NCBI RefSeq assembly: GCF_003031265.1
Contig: NZ_CP019966.1
Location: 1,426,001 to 1,490,000 of the forward strand
From: Rhodopseudomonas palustris
GTDB taxonomy: Bacteria > Pseudomonadota > Alphaproteobacteria > Rhizobiales > Xanthobacteraceae
Direction of reading: 5' to 3'
DNA: 64,000 nt
The notes beneath the pieces were generated by a model that saw only the letters and a program-made list of their open reading frames with translations, was not told where the DNA came from and made no database searches. Positions 53,728-62,454 of the stretch are shown here, piece after piece (positions within the stretch are counted from its first letter, which is position 1; the number at the start of each line of letters is the position of its first letter). The translations under genes were made by a program, and so were the position numbers.

Positions 53728-54051
53728 CTATTCCGCCGCGCCCGCGTAGCGCGCAATCTTGATATCGCCGGCGCGCTTGCGCGCCTCGGCGATATCAAAG
53801 CTGTTCTGCATGCGCATCAGAGTGTCCATCGACACGCCGAACGCCTTTTCGATGCGGAGCGCCATCTCGGACGACAGCGAGGCGCGCTCGTTCAGAACCG
53901 CGGACAGCGCCGGCCGGGTGACGCCCAAGACCTTCGCGGCTTCGGTGACGGACAGCCGGAGCGGTTCGATGATCTCGTGCTTCACAAAGCTGCCGGGGTG
54001 TGCCGGGCTTTTCATGCGCAGGTTGGTCTTTGTCCGTATCGTCGAGCTCAT
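53728..54051 (-). CDS. HigA-family antitoxin / XRE regulator
   Basis: 107 residues from ATG 54051. HigA-type helix-turn-helix: HPGSFVKHEIIEPLRLSVTE, then AAKVLGVTRPALSAVLNERA and LSSEMALRIEKAFGVSMDTL. The end RAGDIKIARYAGAAE is ordinary. HigA genes normally follow a higB toxin. Here the upstream gene on the same strand, 33 bases away, is instead a RES-domain protein, so this protein may be its antitoxin. Confidence 0.82.
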   Translation of the reverse strand: MSSTIRTKTNLRMKSPAHPGSFVKHEIIEPLRLSVTEAAKVLGVTRPALSAVLNERASLSSEMALRIEKAFGVSMDTLMRMQNSFDIAEARKRAGDIKIARYAGAAE

Positions 54052-54083
54052 CAAAGCGTCCTAAGCGCCTCGCCAAGTAAGGC

Positions 54084-55310
54084 TCAGAACCATATTGGGC
54101 TGATCTCGTACGAAACATTCTGTATGTGCCTGATATTGTGGCGCGATAACGCCAAGCACGGCTTTGTCGCGGGATCCATGAAGTCGGTTCCTCGATTAAG
54201 TACAACGATGTTCCGGTTGTCGCCCTTATGGCCTTTGTTCATGGAAGATTTATAGATGATGGCATCGCAATTGAAATACTCACGCAAGTATTCGGAGACG
54301 ATCTGCGTGGCTATATACTCTCGCTGCTTTTCAAACGGCAGAATAGGTTTGCTGATTTCGTCCTGCATTTGAGTGATAAAGTCATAGCGAGTGTGGGCGT
54401 AGACCTCACTCCATGATCCTCCGCGCGATCTCGAAAAAGCGGTAAAGTCGAAAATCCGAATCTCTCTCAGTAGCTTGAATTCTCCGACTGCGACCTGATC
54501 GCCAATGCTGGGGCGTATTTCGGCGATGGCTGTTTCCTCGCTAAAAGCTCCGTAGAATGCTGGGATGTACTCGACGCTCATCCGACCGGCGCGCGCCTTA
54601 TCTTTTGGCGGGGCGCCCAGCTCTCGTGCCGCGTTCTTAAGGAGATGAGATGCCGTAAAGCTGCCATCGAGCAATCTCGCCCGGTAGATCCTCTGTCCAA
54701 TCTCAAGTGGATAGATTGGACGAATGGCGCCCTGTTCATACTCTTCCGGAGTTCCAAAGAGATCGTCGAGAAGCTCCTTGGTCTTGAAGAACCGTCGCTC
54801 GTACTGAACGACGCGACAAAAGTCATTCCACTGATATTCGAAACGCCTCTCGTACCATCGCTCTTCTTCATCGGCGGCCTCGCGAGCTCGCGCATCGGCG
54901 AGAGACTCATAATTCCTGCATTCGTCATAAAATGCTTCGCCACCGTCCATGATGTCGACATGATCGCAATCCGGCAAGTTGTCTGCGATGGCGTCGATCA
55001 GGTCGCCGTCCGCCTCCAGATCGTTAGCCAAAATATCTTTGTAAGGTTCACCCCTGGTGTCATAGCTCGGGTGGTCCGAATCGTCTGTGCCGTAAATGTA
55101 CTCTTCGCCCCACCCGTAGTTCTCGCGGAAATACCGGTCTACTTCCTCGGCAAATGCGCTCACAGTGATGGCTTTTCTCGACCGTCCGTGTGCCGAATAG
55201 AAATCACACTTTCCCCTCCGTCCGTTGGCTCGAATCCACTTCACAAGATCCTTATTGCCGATGCATTTGGTGCAGAGCTTAAATTTCCCGGAATCCAAAA
55301 TTGACCTCAT
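54084..55310 (-). CDS. HEPN/RES-domain protein (putative NAD-consuming toxin)
   Basis: 408 residues. The N-terminus has a Cys pair in FKLCTKCIGNKDLVKWIRAN and a further Cys, then an alpha-helical HEPN/RES N-terminal-type region (about 45-185, rich in Asp/Glu/Tyr). The C-terminal RES domain (about 200-390) shows its Arg in GQRIYRARLLDGSFTASHLL, the Glu in EYIPAFYGAFSEETAIAEIR and a later Ser. RES toxins degrade NAD+ and are paired with XRE antitoxins. GC is much lower than in flanking genes, a sign of transfer. A HigA-type gene follows 33 bases downstream. Confidence 0.78.
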   Translation of the reverse strand: MRSILDSGKFKLCTKCIGNKDLVKWIRANGRRGKCDFYSAHGRSRKAITVSAFAEEVDRYFRENYGWGEEYIYGTDDSDHPSYDTRGEPYKDILANDLEADGDLIDAIADNLPDCDHVDIMDGGEAFYDECRNYESLADARAREAADEEERWYERRFEYQWNDFCRVVQYERRFFKTKELLDDLFGTPEEYEQGAIRPIYPLEIGQRIYRARLLDGSFTASHLLKNAARELGAPPKDKARAGRMSVEYIPAFYGAFSEETAIAEIRPSIGDQVAVGEFKLLREIRIFDFTAFSRSRGGSWSEVYAHTRYDFITQMQDEISKPILPFEKQREYIATQIVSEYLREYFNCDAIIYKSSMNKGHKGDNRNIVVLNRGTDFMDPATKPCLALSRHNIRHIQNVSYEISPIWF

Positions 55311-55857
55311 AGTTTGTCTTCGTCCCGGCGGGTGGTCAGGCTACCGTAGGCTGGATGTAACGGCGCGCAACAGGGCAGCGCAATCTGTGTCTCACTTCAT
55401 TCAATCTATCTCCCTGTCACAGATCATCTTGGCAAGATTCTTATATTGGATATTCCTATCTATCCTGCTCCACTCGATCGTCACTAGTCGCGGGGCGGGG
55501 TGAGGTGGACGCGGCTGCGTCGGCGCGGAGGAAGGCGGCAGGGGGCCGCAAGGCAGGAGGTCCGCAGGGCCTAGCCTCGGGGCCTATGGAGCCGACGACC
55601 TTGCGCGTAGACGACGATACTTTGCGGTGGGGGCCGGGGCGAAATGCGCCCCATCTGCATCGCCTTTGCGCGCCGGCCCGAGTCGTGTGGTCTGACGCCC
55701 GTCGCTGGCGGAAAGCGACGGAGCGCCTGCACGCCGACCGGCCGCAGGAGACAAGGTCCGGACGCTTTCGTCCGCTCCGCTCAGTCCCGTCGGTGACGAA
55801 CGCCAGCGTATCAATCGTGCCGTGGAGAGTACGAAGCAAGCCGGAAGCCCACCGCGT

Positions 55858-55957
55858 GCGGAACGCCGGACGTGTCTGGTGCGTTCGCGGTGACTAACTC
55901 ATGCGCTTTTTGCGTTGCGCATGAGGCTGCGGACGCATCGCGCGTCCGGCGTTCCGC
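55858..55957. repeat. Nested inverted-repeat element (100 bp)
   Basis: Outer arms GCGGAACGCCGGACG (55858-55872) and CGTCCGGCGTTCCGC (55943-55957) are perfect 15-bp complements. Inside them CTCATGCGC (55898-55906) and GCGCATGAG (55917-55925) form a second perfect 9-bp stem. As RNA it would fold into a stem with an inner hairpin; as DNA it could extrude a cruciform. Confidence 0.8.
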
Positions 55958-56024
55958 GCGCCCTCGTTTCGGGCGAAGCGCGACGCGGCAGGCGCCCCGA
56001 AGCGCAAGGCCGATCGACGCCCCC

Positions 56025-56056
56025 GCGCCGTTCAAACAATAGGGGCGATGACGCAT
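56025..56056 (+). promoter_or_regulatory. 32-bp conserved upstream sequence (copy 1 of 2)
   Basis: Starts GCGCCGTTCAAAC and ends GACGCAT. It matches 57200-57231 at 27 of 32 positions. It lies 34 bases before the histidine-kinase start. Conservation before two adjacent signalling genes suggests a shared operator, or a repeat. Confidence 0.45.
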
Positions 56057-56089
56057 GTCCGCTTGCCGCCGGGACGAGGGAGAGCCGCC

Positions 56090-57181
56090 ATGGCCGCGAT
56101 CGCCTGTCCTTCCAGTTCCTCTTCGTCCATAGTCGCCGTTTCACGTGTCGAATCCGTAGAGCCTGCTTTGGCGCGACTTAAAGTTTGGGACATCATTCAT
56201 GCCACGCGGCGGTTGCGGTCGCTGGGGCTGCTCGGCGATTTGGCGGCGGTGGCGGCAACCGGTGCGGCGCTGCTGCTGCGTATGGTGCTCGATCCGGTGC
56301 TGCCGCCGGGCTTTCCCTATTTGACCTTCTTTCCGGCCGTCGTTCTCACCGCGTTCTTCTTCGGGCTGCGGCCCGGCATCATCTGCGCGGTGCTGAGCGG
56401 GTTGGCGGCGTGGTATATCTTCATCCCACCGTTCTTCAGCTTCGACCTGTCGCCGCCGACCACGATCGCGCTGGCGTTCTACGTGTTCATCGTCACGGTC
56501 GACATCTCGCTGATCCACATCATGCACCTGGCCGCGGCGCGGCTGCGCGCCGACGCCGAGGAGACCGCGCGGCTGTATGAGCAGCAGCGGACGATGTTTC
56601 AGGAGCTGCAGCACCGCGTCGCCAACAACATGCAGTTCGTCTCGGCGATGCTGCGGCTGTACGCCAAGCGCGCCGGTGACGATCCGGCCGCGATGCTGAC
56701 GGCGCTCGACGACGCGCGGGTGCGGCTCGATGTGATGTCGCGGATTCACCGCCATCTCTACGACCCGGCCAACGTCACAAGGCCGGTCGGCGAGTTCTTC
56801 CAGGATCTGTGTGCCAACCTCGGCGACGCGGCGGGCGCCCGCGACGTGCGCTTCACGGTCGAGATGCCTCCGGTGCGGTTCGATCTCACCAAGCTGACGC
56901 CGCTGTCGTTGATCGCCGTCGAGATCGTCACCAACGCGCTGAAGCACGCGTTTCCCGACGGCCGCGGCACCATCGCGCTGCGGCTGGTGCAGGACGGCGA
57001 CCGCATCGTCTTCACCATCTCCGACGACGGCAAGGGCATGACGCCGGCCGAGGCCCCCGGCCCTGGTAACAGCCTCGGCCTCAAGATCATCCACAACCTC
57101 GCCGCCCAGATCGGCGGCCGCATCAGCTACGACGCCGGCCCGGGCACCACTGCCCGGATCGAATTCGACCGGGCGAGCTAG
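56090..57181 (+). CDS. Membrane histidine kinase (DUF4118 + HisKA_2)
   Basis: 363 residues from ATG 56090 (GAGGGAGAG upstream). Four closely packed membrane helices (about 48-150) form a DUF4118/KdpD-type sensor (PGFPYLTFFPAVVLTAFFFG; AWYIFIPPFFSFD). The kinase core has the HisKA_2 phospho-acceptor His175 in FQELQHRVANNMQFVSAMLR and an ATPase domain (EIVTNALKHAFPDGRGTIAL; ISDDGKGM; NSLGLKIIHNLAAQIGG). Kinases of this type often feed the general-stress PhyR pathway or light responses. No cognate regulator is adjacent. Confidence 0.87.
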   Translation: MAAIACPSSSSSSIVAVSRVESVEPALARLKVWDIIHATRRLRSLGLLGDLAAVAATGAALLLRMVLDPVLPPGFPYLTFFPAVVLTAFFFGLRPGIICAVLSGLAAWYIFIPPFFSFDLSPPTTIALAFYVFIVTVDISLIHIMHLAAARLRADAEETARLYEQQRTMFQELQHRVANNMQFVSAMLRLYAKRAGDDPAAMLTALDDARVRLDVMSRIHRHLYDPANVTRPVGEFFQDLCANLGDAAGARDVRFTVEMPPVRFDLTKLTPLSLIAVEIVTNALKHAFPDGRGTIALRLVQDGDRIVFTISDDGKGMTPAEAPGPGNSLGLKIIHNLAAQIGGRISYDAGPGTTARIEFDRAS

Positions 57182-57199
57182 AGCCAAGCCGCCGCTTCG

Positions 57200-57231
57200 G
57201 CGCCGTTCAAACCATCGAGGCGACGGCGCAT
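57200..57231 (+). promoter_or_regulatory. 32-bp conserved upstream sequence (copy 2 of 2)
   Basis: Starts GCGCCGTTCAAACCATCGAG and ends CGGCGCAT; see copy at 56025. This copy has GCGCCG/CGGCGC ends that can pair. It begins 19 bases after the kinase stop and lies about 175 bases before the GGDEF gene. Confidence 0.45.
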
Positions 57232-57406
57232 CTTTTGTCGAGATGCCTGGTGGAGCTGCCTGATTGATTTTGCGGCGATCGATGATCACGGCGAACGGCA
57301 CTGAAGCGTGAATCATTAGTGAAGCATTCAGATCTGAATTGTATCTGGTGCATTCTGCGCAGCCGCGTCCGGCGGTCGCTCGGAGCGATGGCTTGTTTCG
57401 GCGGAG

Positions 57407-59185
57407 ATGACACGAAGCCCGATGCGCGGTCTCTGGAATCAGATTGCCACCAGCCTCAAGACCCGGTTTCTGGTCGTCACCATCTGCGTATTCGGTCTGG
57501 TCGCCCTGCCGGCCTATGCCGCGTTCGAATTCCTCACCCGCAAGACCGCGGTCGCGCTCGGCACGTTGTTCGCCGAGAAGCAGGTGCTGTTCGACCGCTA
57601 TCGCGGCCTCGAGGCGCTGACCCGGGAGGTCTCGCTGGCCGAGACGGTCGCCCGGTCGCCGGCGGTGCGGGCCTGGGCCCGCGACGAGGCCGACCCCGCC
57701 AAGACCAAGCTCGGGCTGGCCGAGCTCGAGCATTACCGGCTGTCGTTTCACGACAAGAGCTATTTCTTCGTCGTCGACGGGACCGGCAATTACTACTTCA
57801 ATAACGCCGAGAACGCCTACGACGGAAACCAGCTGCGCTATCAGGTCAAGCGCGACAATCCGCGCGACGGCTGGTATTTCAAGACGATCGCGGCCGGACA
57901 GCCCTGCCAGCTCAATGTCGACCGCGACGACCATCTCGCCGTCACCAAAGTCTGGATCAACTGCGTCATCGCCGAGCAGGGCCGAATTCTCGGCGTGATC
58001 GGCACCGGCGTCGACCTCACCGAATTCATCAGCGAGGTTGTGGCGCTGCCGCAGACCGGCGTCACCAGCATGTTCGTCGATCATGCCGGCGCCATCCAGG
58101 CGCATCGCGATCCGGCGATGGTCGATTTCCACAGCCTCACCAAGGACACCAAGACCAAGAAGACGATTTTCCAGCAGGTCGACAGTCCCGCCGACGCCGC
58201 CGAACTCGGCGCCATGATGCGGCGCGTCTCCGCCGGCGCCGCGGCGGTCGAATCGCGCTTCATGAACATCGGAGGACGCGAGTTCCTGGTCGGAGTCGGC
58301 TATCTCGACCAGCTGGGCTGGTTCAACGTGACGCTGATGGACATCGACGCCATCATCGATCGCAGCTTGTTCACCCCGATCGCGTTGTTGCTGATCGTGA
58401 TGATGACGGCGGCGGTCGCGCTCGTCACCATCCTGTTCCGCCGGGTCGTGCTCGATCGGCTCGCCACCGTCGAGGCGGCGGCGCGGCGGGTGGAAGACGG
58501 CGACTTCGACCATATCGTCGTCGACCAGGGCAGCGATGAGATCGGCCGGCTGTCGCGCACCTTGTCAGGCATGGCGCACGCCGTGCGCGACCACACCCGC
58601 ATTCTCGAAGAGCTGGTCGACGAGCGGACCGAGAAGCTGCGGCGTCTCGCCAATATCGATCTGCTGACCGAGATTCCCAACCGCCGCGGCTTCACCCAGG
58701 TGTTCGAACAATGGCTGGCCGCCTCGCCCCTGGCGCCGCGGTCGGCCGGGCTGCTGCTGATCGATCTCGATGGCTTCAAGGACGTCAACGATGTGTTCGG
58801 CCATCTGGCCGGCGACCGGCTGCTGTGCGAAACCGCGCGGCGACTGGCGCCGCTGCTCACCGAGCGGGACAGCTGCGGCCGCTGGGGCGGCGATGAGTTC
58901 GTCGTGCTGGTCGAGGATCGCGATGCGGACGCCCTGCGAGAGCTGTGCGCGCGCATGGTCGCCGCGATGAACGCCGCGCCGATCCGCTCCGACGATGGGC
59001 AGGACATCGCGCTGACGGTCTCGATCGGTGCCTGCCGGGTTGTCTCAGGCGGCTCGATCGATGCCGCCTTTGCGGAGGCCGATGCGGCGCTCTACGCCGC
59101 CAAGCGCGCCGGCCGCAATCGGTTCGTGCTGTTCGACGCGGGCGACGGGTCAGCGCTCGGCGAAGTGGTGACGGCGCAGGCCTGA
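57407..59185 (+). CDS. Cache-HAMP-GGDEF diguanylate cyclase
   Basis: 592 residues; an ATG at 57422 is an alternative start. The N-terminal membrane helix is at about 18-38. A periplasmic Cache-type sensor spans about 40-325 (HDKSYFFVVDGTGNYYFNNA; WINCVIAEQGRILGVIGTGV). A second helix at about 328-350 leads to a HAMP domain (350-405) and the GGDEF domain (about 425-580), with the active-site GGDEF at 494-498. The residues five before it are TERD, not RxxD, so the product-inhibition site is missing. It should make cyclic di-GMP in response to a periplasmic ligand. No EAL domain. Confidence 0.9.
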   Translation: MTRSPMRGLWNQIATSLKTRFLVVTICVFGLVALPAYAAFEFLTRKTAVALGTLFAEKQVLFDRYRGLEALTREVSLAETVARSPAVRAWARDEADPAKTKLGLAELEHYRLSFHDKSYFFVVDGTGNYYFNNAENAYDGNQLRYQVKRDNPRDGWYFKTIAAGQPCQLNVDRDDHLAVTKVWINCVIAEQGRILGVIGTGVDLTEFISEVVALPQTGVTSMFVDHAGAIQAHRDPAMVDFHSLTKDTKTKKTIFQQVDSPADAAELGAMMRRVSAGAAAVESRFMNIGGREFLVGVGYLDQLGWFNVTLMDIDAIIDRSLFTPIALLLIVMMTAAVALVTILFRRVVLDRLATVEAAARRVEDGDFDHIVVDQGSDEIGRLSRTLSGMAHAVRDHTRILEELVDERTEKLRRLANIDLLTEIPNRRGFTQVFEQWLAASPLAPRSAGLLLIDLDGFKDVNDVFGHLAGDRLLCETARRLAPLLTERDSCGRWGGDEFVVLVEDRDADALRELCARMVAAMNAAPIRSDDGQDIALTVSIGACRVVSGGSIDAAFAEADAALYAAKRAGRNRFVLFDAGDGSALGEVVTAQA

Positions 59186-59251
59186 GCCGGGGGGCGCGTC
59201 AGAGCCCGACTGGAAAAGCGCGCGGTGAAATCAAGCACTTTCGTCCAACCC

Positions 59252-59339
59252 GTCATGCCCGGCCTCGTGCCGGGCATCCACGCCTTGCAGCGAACGCAGC
59301 AAGACAGGCGTGGATGGCCGGGACAAGCCCGGCCATGAC
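59252..59339. repeat. GTCATGCCCGG composite palindrome
   Basis: Bounded by GTCATGCCCGGCC and GGCCATGAC, with internal GGGCATCCACGCCTTG and AGGCGTGGATGGCCG arms. It is a member of the GTCAT/ATGAC family and lies between the convergent GGDEF and SDR genes. Confidence 0.8.
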
Positions 59340-59435
59340 GAAACTCATCGTCAATTGAACGGCTCATCAAAGCCTTTCAATGAGCTGCCCGCATTTCCGG
59401 CCAGGCTCTCAACAAGACGCCCGCGCCGTGGCTTG

Positions 59436-60287
59436 TTACTTGCCCTCGACGAACGCCCGGAAGCGGTCGGCCCAGGCCGGGTGCCAGCGCGACAGTGCGG
59501 GGCGGTTGTCGATGATGTCGCCGGCGGCCCAGGCGATGCGGCGTTCGTCGAGGCTGCGGGGCACGTCGTTGTCCGGGCACAGGATGTAGAAGTCGCCGTC
59601 CTCGAGCCGCGCCAGCATGAAGTCGACGGTCTGCTCGGCGGTCCAGGCGCCGGCCGGCTTCTCGCTGCGGCCGCGCGCCGTCAGCGCCGTGAAGACGAAG
59701 CCGGGGATGAGCAGATGCGCCGTCACCGCGCAGCCCTCGGTGGTGCGCAGTTCGTGCGCCAGCGCTTCGGTGTAGGCTTTCACGCCGGCCTTGGAGACGT
59801 TGTAGGCCGGGTTGCCTGGCGGCGTGGTGATGCCCTGCTTGGAGCCGGTGTTGATGATCAGCCCCGGCCGGCCGCGGGCGATCATGCCCGGCGCGAAGAT
59901 CTGCGAGCCGTGGATCACGCCCCACAGATTGACGGCCAGGATGCGCTCATAGGCCTCGCGCGGCCCGAGCGCGGTGCTCGGCGGCTCGATGCCGGCATTG
60001 TTCATCACCACGTCGACACCGCCGAACCGCGCGGTGACGGCGGCGCGCAGCGCTTCGAGCTGGTCGGGTTTGGCGACGTCGGTTTCCTTCGCCAGGGCGC
60101 CGGCGGCGCCGCCGCCTGCGACATGCGACAGCAGCTCGGCGGCGCGGGCGAGGTGATCGGCGTTCAGATCCGCGATCGCCACCTTCATACCGGCTTGCAG
60201 AAACCGCTTGGCGGCCGCAAAGCCGATCCCCGATGCGCCGCCGGTGACCACGGCGACCTGATCCTTGGCGATGGCGGGATGCGGCAT
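59436..60287 (-). CDS. Short-chain dehydrogenase/reductase
   Basis: 283 residues, classical SDR fold. Cofactor motif TGGASGIG at about residues 15-22, NNAG near 95, catalytic Ser in INTGSKQG and Tyr/Lys in YNVSK near 160. Asp in the ADLNAD stretch after the second strand suggests NAD(H) preference. The C-terminal part has an unusual Trp/Asp-rich tail (RWHPAWADRFRAFVEG). Substrate unknown. Start at 60287. Confidence 0.9.
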   Translation of the reverse strand: MPHPAIAKDQVAVVTGGASGIGFAAAKRFLQAGMKVAIADLNADHLARAAELLSHVAGGGAAGALAKETDVAKPDQLEALRAAVTARFGGVDVVMNNAGIEPPSTALGPREAYERILAVNLWGVIHGSQIFAPGMIARGRPGLIINTGSKQGITTPPGNPAYNVSKAGVKAYTEALAHELRTTEGCAVTAHLLIPGFVFTALTARGRSEKPAGAWTAEQTVDFMLARLEDGDFYILCPDNDVPRSLDERRIAWAAGDIIDNRPALSRWHPAWADRFRAFVEGK

Positions 60288-60374
60288 GGCGGTCTCCTCG
60301 AGGCGGATGGCGATGCTCGGGAGATAGGCGCAGCGGCGGAAGACGCAAGCCGGCGGGACAAGCGGACTTTGATC

Positions 60375-60452
60375 GTCATTGCGAGCGAAGCAATTCAGCG
60401 ACGCCGTGCACCTGGCTTCTGATTGCTTCGCCGCTTCGCGCCTCGCAAGGAC
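60375..60452. repeat. Dispersed palindromic repeat, family A (copy 5)
   Basis: Runs from GTCATTGCGAGCGAAGCAAT to CGCGCCTCGCAAGGACGG. It lies between the SDR gene and the FabH-like gene. Confidence 0.8.
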
Positions 60453-60475
60453 GGGGAGAGCGCGACGTCAGACTG

Positions 60476-61591
60476 TTACCGCTTCTGCACGAACACCGTG
60501 CCGGCCGAGTAGCCGGCGCCGAACGAGCAGATCAGGCCGAGGTCACCTGGTGCCATGTCGTCCTGGTGCTTGTGGAAGGCGATGATCGAGCCGGCCGACG
60601 AGGTGTTGGCGTAGTCGTCGAGGATGATGACGTTCTCGTCGCGCGTCGGATCGCGGCCCAGCACCTTGCGACCGATGATCTCGTTCATGTTGATGTTGGC
60701 CTGGTGCAGCCACATCCGCTTCAGGCCGTGCGGATCGATGCCGATCTCGCGGGCGTGCTCGATGATCATTTCCGAGACCAGCGGCACCACTTCCTTGAAC
60801 ACCTTGCGGCCCTGCTGGACGAACAGCTTGTCGACATTGTCGCGGCCTTCCGGCCAGGCGCGGTTGAGGAAGCCGGCGTTGTTGCGGATGTTGTTGGAGA
60901 ACTGCGTCTTCAGCTTGGTACCGAGGATCGACCAGCCGCCTTGCGCATCGTCGGCGCGCTCGACGATCGCCGCGGTGGCGACGTCGCCGAAAATGAAGTG
61001 GCTGTCGCGGTCGCGGAAATTGAGATGGCCGGAGCAGATCTCCGGATTGACCATCAGCACCGCATCCACCGAGCCGCCGCCGACGAAATCCGCAGCGGTC
61101 TTCAGCCCGAAGGTCGCCGACGAGCAGGCGACGTTCATGTCGAACGCGAAGCCGCCGAGGCCCAGCGCGTTCTGCACCTCGATCGCCATCGCCGGATAAG
61201 CGCGCTGCATATTGGAGCAGGCGCACAGCACCGCGCCGATCCGCTCGCGCGGCTTGCCCCAGCGTTCGATCGCCTGTTCGGCCGCGGTCACCGCCATCTC
61301 GGCGAGGATCGACAGTTCGTCGTTGGAGCGCTCCGGAATGATCGGGCGCATCACTTCCGGATCGACGATGCCGGGCTTGGCCACCACGTAGCGCGACTTG
61401 ATACCCGAGGCCTTCTCGATGAATTCCGAGGACGACGGCTGCAGCGGCTCGATCTCGCCGGCTTCGATCCGCGCTTTGTTCGCCGCGTTGAAGTTCGCCA
61501 CATAGGTGTTGAACGCCTCCACCAGCTCGGCATTCGAAACGCTGTCGGGCGGGGTGTAGAGGCCGGTCGCGGCAATGACGGCAGGGCGCAC
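60476..61591 (-). CDS. Beta-ketoacyl-ACP synthase III-like protein
   Basis: 371 residues from GTG 61591, which has GGAG six bases upstream; a TTG at 61636 would add 15 residues. Thiolase-fold triad: Cys156 in MNVACSSATFG, His in WLHQANINMNEIIGRKVLG near 295 and Asn in DYANTSSAGSIIAF near 327. The insert after residue 45 (EAGEIEPLQPSSSEFIEKAS) is longer than in housekeeping FabH, so it may be a special-purpose synthase. Chain-starting condensation of acyl-CoA with malonyl-ACP is the family reaction. Confidence 0.88.
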   Translation of the reverse strand: MRPAVIAATGLYTPPDSVSNAELVEAFNTYVANFNAANKARIEAGEIEPLQPSSSEFIEKASGIKSRYVVAKPGIVDPEVMRPIIPERSNDELSILAEMAVTAAEQAIERWGKPRERIGAVLCACSNMQRAYPAMAIEVQNALGLGGFAFDMNVACSSATFGLKTAADFVGGGSVDAVLMVNPEICSGHLNFRDRDSHFIFGDVATAAIVERADDAQGGWSILGTKLKTQFSNNIRNNAGFLNRAWPEGRDNVDKLFVQQGRKVFKEVVPLVSEMIIEHAREIGIDPHGLKRMWLHQANINMNEIIGRKVLGRDPTRDENVIILDDYANTSSAGSIIAFHKHQDDMAPGDLGLICSFGAGYSAGTVFVQKR

Positions 61592-61890
61592 GGAAAGCTC
61601 CAGGCTCAGTGGCTGAGTGAGAGGACCGCCGGCCAAGCGATCCGCCGCGCCCTGCCGGTATCCGACGCCGTTTCACCTGCGTCTGCTTTGACGCCGGACA
61701 AAAGGCGGAACTCGGCCGCATCGTCCGTTGGTCGGGAGCGGGGAGGCCGGCGGGGCGGGGCGCGCGGGCATCTCGGCCGGCGCGGGCAAAAGCGGTATGA
61801 AACGCCGCGCGGCGAAACACAAGCTCCATCGCAAGACGGATGGCGGCCGGCGCCGATCGGCGCCAAATTCCGCGCCGAGGATTGAGAACG

Positions 61891-62238
61891 ATGGACGCAC
61901 CCCACGGAAATCTGCTGAGCGCGCTGCCGCCCGCCGGCCCCGACGAAGTGCTCGACACCCTGCTGGCGCGCGGCGGCATCCGCGTCGAGCGCATCGTCTC
62001 GTTCGGCCAGTCGAGCCCGGAGGGGTTCTGGTACGATCAGAGCGAAGACGAGTTCGTCGTGCTGCTCGCGGGCTCTGCCGTGCTGCGGTTCGAAGACGGC
62101 GACCGCACCGTCGATCTCATCCCCGGCACCTGGATCGACATCCCCGCCCACTGTCGCCACCGCGTCGAAGCCACCGCGACCGACCAGCCGAGCGTATGGC
62201 TGACGATGTTCTGGCCGGCAGCGGTGAAGGCCACGTAG
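61891..62238 (+). CDS. Small cupin-domain protein
   Basis: 115 residues from ATG 61891. Single cupin barrel: ERIVSFGQSSPEGFWYDQSE, EDEFVVLLAGSAVLRFEDGD, and LIPGTWIDIPAHCRHRVEAT with a histidine pair. The tail has PSVWLTMFWPA. Metal-binding His/Glu are partly present. Its role is not known. It lies downstream of a divergent gap with the FabH-like gene. Confidence 0.8.
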   Translation: MDAPHGNLLSALPPAGPDEVLDTLLARGGIRVERIVSFGQSSPEGFWYDQSEDEFVVLLAGSAVLRFEDGDRTVDLIPGTWIDIPAHCRHRVEATATDQPSVWLTMFWPAAVKAT

Positions 62239-62454
62239 TCGGTAGCCCGGATGCGGCGACACGGATCCGATTCAGGCCGGCCGAATCCGCCCAATCTGCT
62301 TGGTATTTTTTAGCAAGCAGCGTCAGCGTCTGTCGCGATCCCTATGGAGACTGCTGGCGGAACTCTGAGGCCGCCGTTATGATCTCAGGCGTCATTTGAT
62401 TTTTGAACTAATTAGTATCTGCGCAAGATTTAAGTTCATTTCAAATGTGGTTCG

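Larger units (their letters stand above)
55311..56089. other. 780-bp stretch without a supported gene
   Basis: 55320-55500 is AT-rich and probably holds the promoter of the RES gene on the minus strand (TATATTGGATATTCC). 55500-56050 is very GC-rich; open frames exist on both strands but have Arg/Ala-rich products without domains or ribosome sites. It contains the nested inverted repeat at 55858-55957 and the 32-bp sequence at 56025. I regard it as non-coding, possibly a dispersed element or structured RNA. Confidence 0.5.

Noticed and set aside
55505..56181. Several 75-130 residue frames in the GC-rich gap before the histidine kinase
   Set aside because: Arg/Ala/Pro-rich, mutually overlapping on both strands, no ribosome sites. 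The stretch is better explained as repeat or structured RNA.
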